Shown here: piece after piece, positions 61,957-64,000 of the stretch
Layout: every line of letters starts with the position of its first letter
Numbering within the stretch: the first letter of the stretch is position 1
DNA from: DATAGF01 sp963819845
GTDB lineage: Bacteria; Actinomycetota; Thermoleophilia; Miltoncostaeales; Miltoncostaeaceae
Assembly: GCA_963819845.1 (NCBI GenBank)
Contig: CAWFXQ010000009.1
Coordinates: 49,659-113,658 of the forward strand
Length of the DNA stretch: 64,000 nucleotides
Direction: 5' to 3'
Made by a program: the position numbers and the translations under genes
Notes under the pieces: generated by a model
Seen by the model: the letters and a program-made list of their open reading frames with translations, nothing else
Databases searched by the model: none
Told to the model about the DNA's origin: nothing

Positions 61957-63967
61957 TCAGGGCACGCGCCGGCTCACCCGGCGCTCGACCGGCGGCGAGC
62001 CGGGCGCGACGAGCCGCAGCCGCAGCCGCAGGCGCGCCCGGGGGGCGAGCCCGGCGAAGGCCCTCGGCAGCGTCAACGTCACCGCGCGGCGCGCGCCGCC
62101 CGCAAGCGCCACGCGGCGGGCGAGCAGGACGCCGGCCCCCCGCCGCCGCGAGACCCGGACCGCGAGCCGCTCGGTGCAGCGGGGACCGGGCGGGCACACG
62201 AGCCGCACACGCAGCCGCAGCCTGCCGGCCCGCCGCAGGAGGGCGACGCCTACGACGCGCGCGCGGGCGCGCGAGGACCCCGCGGCCCCCGGGGCCCGGC
62301 CGGATCCGCTGAGCGCCAGCGTGCGGGGTCCGAGGGGCGTGGCCAGGCTCACGGTCCCCAGGCGCAGGCCCGGCGCGGAGGGGCGGAACGTCGCCGTGAT
62401 CGCGCAGGAGCCGGCCCCCCGCAGCGTGAGCCCCGCGCACCCGGCGGCCGTGAAGTCGCCCGCCGTCAACAGCGCCCCCAGCCGCACGGAGCCGTCTCCG
62501 GCGTAGCGCAGCTCGGCCGCCAGCGGCGCGCCGGCCGCTCCGAGGGCCGTGGCCGGGAAGGCCAGCGACGCCGGGGCGAGCGTCAGCGTCAACGGCCGCC
62601 GCTCGATCGCGCCGGCGTCGCACGCAGCGCCCTGCGGCCGCGCCACGCCCCGCCGGTCGACCCCACCGCAGCCCGCGGCCACGACGTCAACGGCGGGCCC
62701 GTCCGCGGCCGGGATGAGGTCGGGATCGAGGCCCGGGTCGCCGACGGCGCCGGGACAGCCCGAGCCGGGGCCCGTGAGGTTGCCGCCCCCGTCCCCCAGC
62801 GGCCCCGCGCAGACCGCGCCCGTCCCGGAGAGGATCGAGGCGGCGACCACCGCCGCCACGGGAAGCTCGGCGCGCAGGCCCTCCGGCGCGGCGTCGTCGG
62901 GGGCGACGTTGCCCGCGAGGGTCACGAAGCGCAGCGCCGCCGACGCCCCGCCGACCAGGAGCGCGGCGCTCCCCCCGGTCGCGTTCGGCCCCTGCCCGGC
63001 CGCCCCGGTCGCGTTGCCGGCGACGATGACGTTCTCGAGCGTCACGCCGCCCGAGAGCGCGGCCGCGGCGGCGTTGCCGCCCAAGCCCGCCTCCTGGCCC
63101 GGCCCCACGCCCGGCCCGCCGTCGCCGGACCGGTCCCGGTGAAGGTCGTCCGGCGGATGAGGAGGGAGGGCGCGTCGGCGGAGATGGCGCCGCCGAACCC
63201 GCCCGCCCCCCTCTGGCGCCCGCGGCCGGCGCGGGCGCGCCGTCGCCGGCGGCGTTGTCGCGCAGGACCGAGTCAACGATCGTCACCGGGTTGACGAGGG
63301 AGAAGGCGAACACCGCGCCCCCGGGGGCGCCCGCGGCGCCGACGCCGCCGCCGCCTCCAACGGCGTCGCGGGTGGCGTTGCCCTCCAGCACGACGCGCTC
63401 CAGCGTCAGGCCCCCGGAGGCGACGATCGCACCGCCGTAGTCGGGCTCGAGGTTCGCGGTGGCCGGATCGTCGAGCGGCGCCAGCCCGCCGGTGATCGTG
63501 AGGTCGCGCAGCGTCAGCGGCGACAAGCTCTGGGCGAAGAACGCCCGGTCGAGCCCGGCGGCGTCGATGACCGTGCCCGCCGTGTGGCCGATCACGGTGA
63601 GCGGGTCGCTCTGGACGTTGAGGTCGCCGGTCAGCGCCTGCAGCTCGTGGGGGCCGGGCAGCGCGAAGGTGATGCGCCCGGAAGGCAGGGGGATCTCGTC
63701 CGCCCCGAGGCCCGCCTCGCAGCCCCCGCGCGGCGCGTCGGCGTTCGCCGCCCGCACCGCGTCGCGAAGCGAGCAGGGACCGCCGGGCGCGCCGTTCGCG
63801 ATGTCGGCCGTCGTCGTGACGGGGATGACCTTGCCCTGCGCCGACGGGGCGAGCGCCAGGGCGACGAGCAGTGCCAGGACCAGTGCTCGTGGCACGCCCG
63901 GAGCATCCCCCCGCGCTCCGGGCGCGTCAACCGGCGGGTCAACGGGCGCGGCGGCCCCGGTGGTCAT
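61957..63967 (-). CDS. Secreted right-handed beta-helix protein (two frameshifts)
   Basis: About 670 codons. The N-terminus has a signal peptide (ALVLALLVALALAPSAQG); a GTG at 63895 is an alternative start. It is followed by VTTTADIANG and CSLRDAVRAANAD, the CSLREAI motif of secreted beta-helix proteins. Repeats such as GGAIVASGGLTLERVVLEGNA and GGVTLENVIVAGNATGAAG form the helix. The C-terminal third is an Ig-like/ASPM-like domain (TLTLAPASLAFPATALG, VSLATPLGPRTLALSGSG) ending in a basic tail. Frame changes lie near 63137 and 63215-63221. Role unknown; surface or extracellular. Confidence 0.75.
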
Positions 63968-64000
63968 CGGAGCGCGGCGACGATCCTGTCGCGCACGTCG
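63964..64000 (-). CDS. C-terminal end of an upstream minus-strand gene (partial)
   Basis: The last residues DVRDRIVAALR precede a TGA at 63966-63964 that overlaps the beta-helix ATG (ATGA). Such an ending would suit LeuB-type dehydrogenases, which often precede ilvE/cimA, but 11 residues are too few to assign. Confidence 0.4.
   Translation of the reverse strand, partial: DVRDRIVAALR

Overview
The window is very GC-rich bacterial chromosome (above 70% GC by eye, mostly GTG/ATG starts, tightly overlapping genes). Gene order and content point to a deep-branching actinobacterium, plausibly class Thermoleophilia or a relative. The evidence is an actinobacterial run rpsB-tsf-pyrH-frr-uppS-cdsA with dxr-rseP-ispG, a GarA/FtsR-like pair, a SepF cluster, polyphosphate glucokinase, and a one-motif RsiG-type anti-sigma protein. 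The taxonomic call is inference; the 16S rRNA at 53015-54556 would settle it.

Layout. 1-6.3 kb: a MIP18-like/amidohydrolase operon, ogt, a membrane HTH protein, a J-domain protein, a MarR regulator with palindromic operators, PilZ, GNAT and ferritin genes, and a lipoprotein. 6.4-13.1 kb: an M32 carboxypeptidase, then a minus-strand operon pgsA - RsiG-like - FHA - ftsR-like - apt - ppgK - methyltransferase, a cupin gene, tRNA-Pro(GGG) and a VOC gene. 13.1-18 kb: archaeal-type proS converging on dxr-rseP-ispG. 18-25 kb: an M23-like protein, an M42 peptidase, then the translation/lipid operon rpsB-tsf-pyrH-frr-uppS-cdsA. 25-31.8 kb: the division-linked cluster cca-pgeF-yggS-sepF-proC and yggT-DUF167-lspA-rluD, split by a plus-strand GFA gene. 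31.8-35.5 kb: accessory genes (RidA, NTF2-kinase fusion, methyltransferase, NmrA-like). 35.5-43.8 kb: a nine-gene minus-strand operon (class V aminotransferase, murA, hisZ, G, D, B, H, A, F) joined by 4-nt overlaps. 43.9-49.5 kb: two small genes, xseB/xseA, then a flavin oxidoreductase, LysR and SDR genes full of frameshifts. 49.5-55 kb: one rRNA operon (16S-23S-5S, minus strand, no spacer tRNA) with a readable promoter and both processing stems. 55-64 kb: minus-strand leuB-side/ilvE/cimA - DegT aminotransferase - argH - mpg - tyrS genes and a secreted beta-helix protein.

Expression signals repeat across the window. Many stand-alone genes have a TANNNT box ending only 6-9 nt before the start codon, which predicts leaderless mRNAs. 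Genes inside operons instead join through ATGA, GTGA, TTGA and, unusually, CTGA overlaps, so CTG probably serves as a start codon (hisG, pgeF, a DUF167 gene; a GNAT gene by family alignment).

Sequence quality matters. Several core genes (rpsB tail, rluD, xseA, argH) carry single-base indels in GC-rich runs, and 45.7-49.3 kb carries many. These look like assembly errors more than gene decay. They should be checked before anyone accepts the apparent rpsB-tsf fusion. No CRISPR array, insertion sequence, prophage or obvious defence island was seen.
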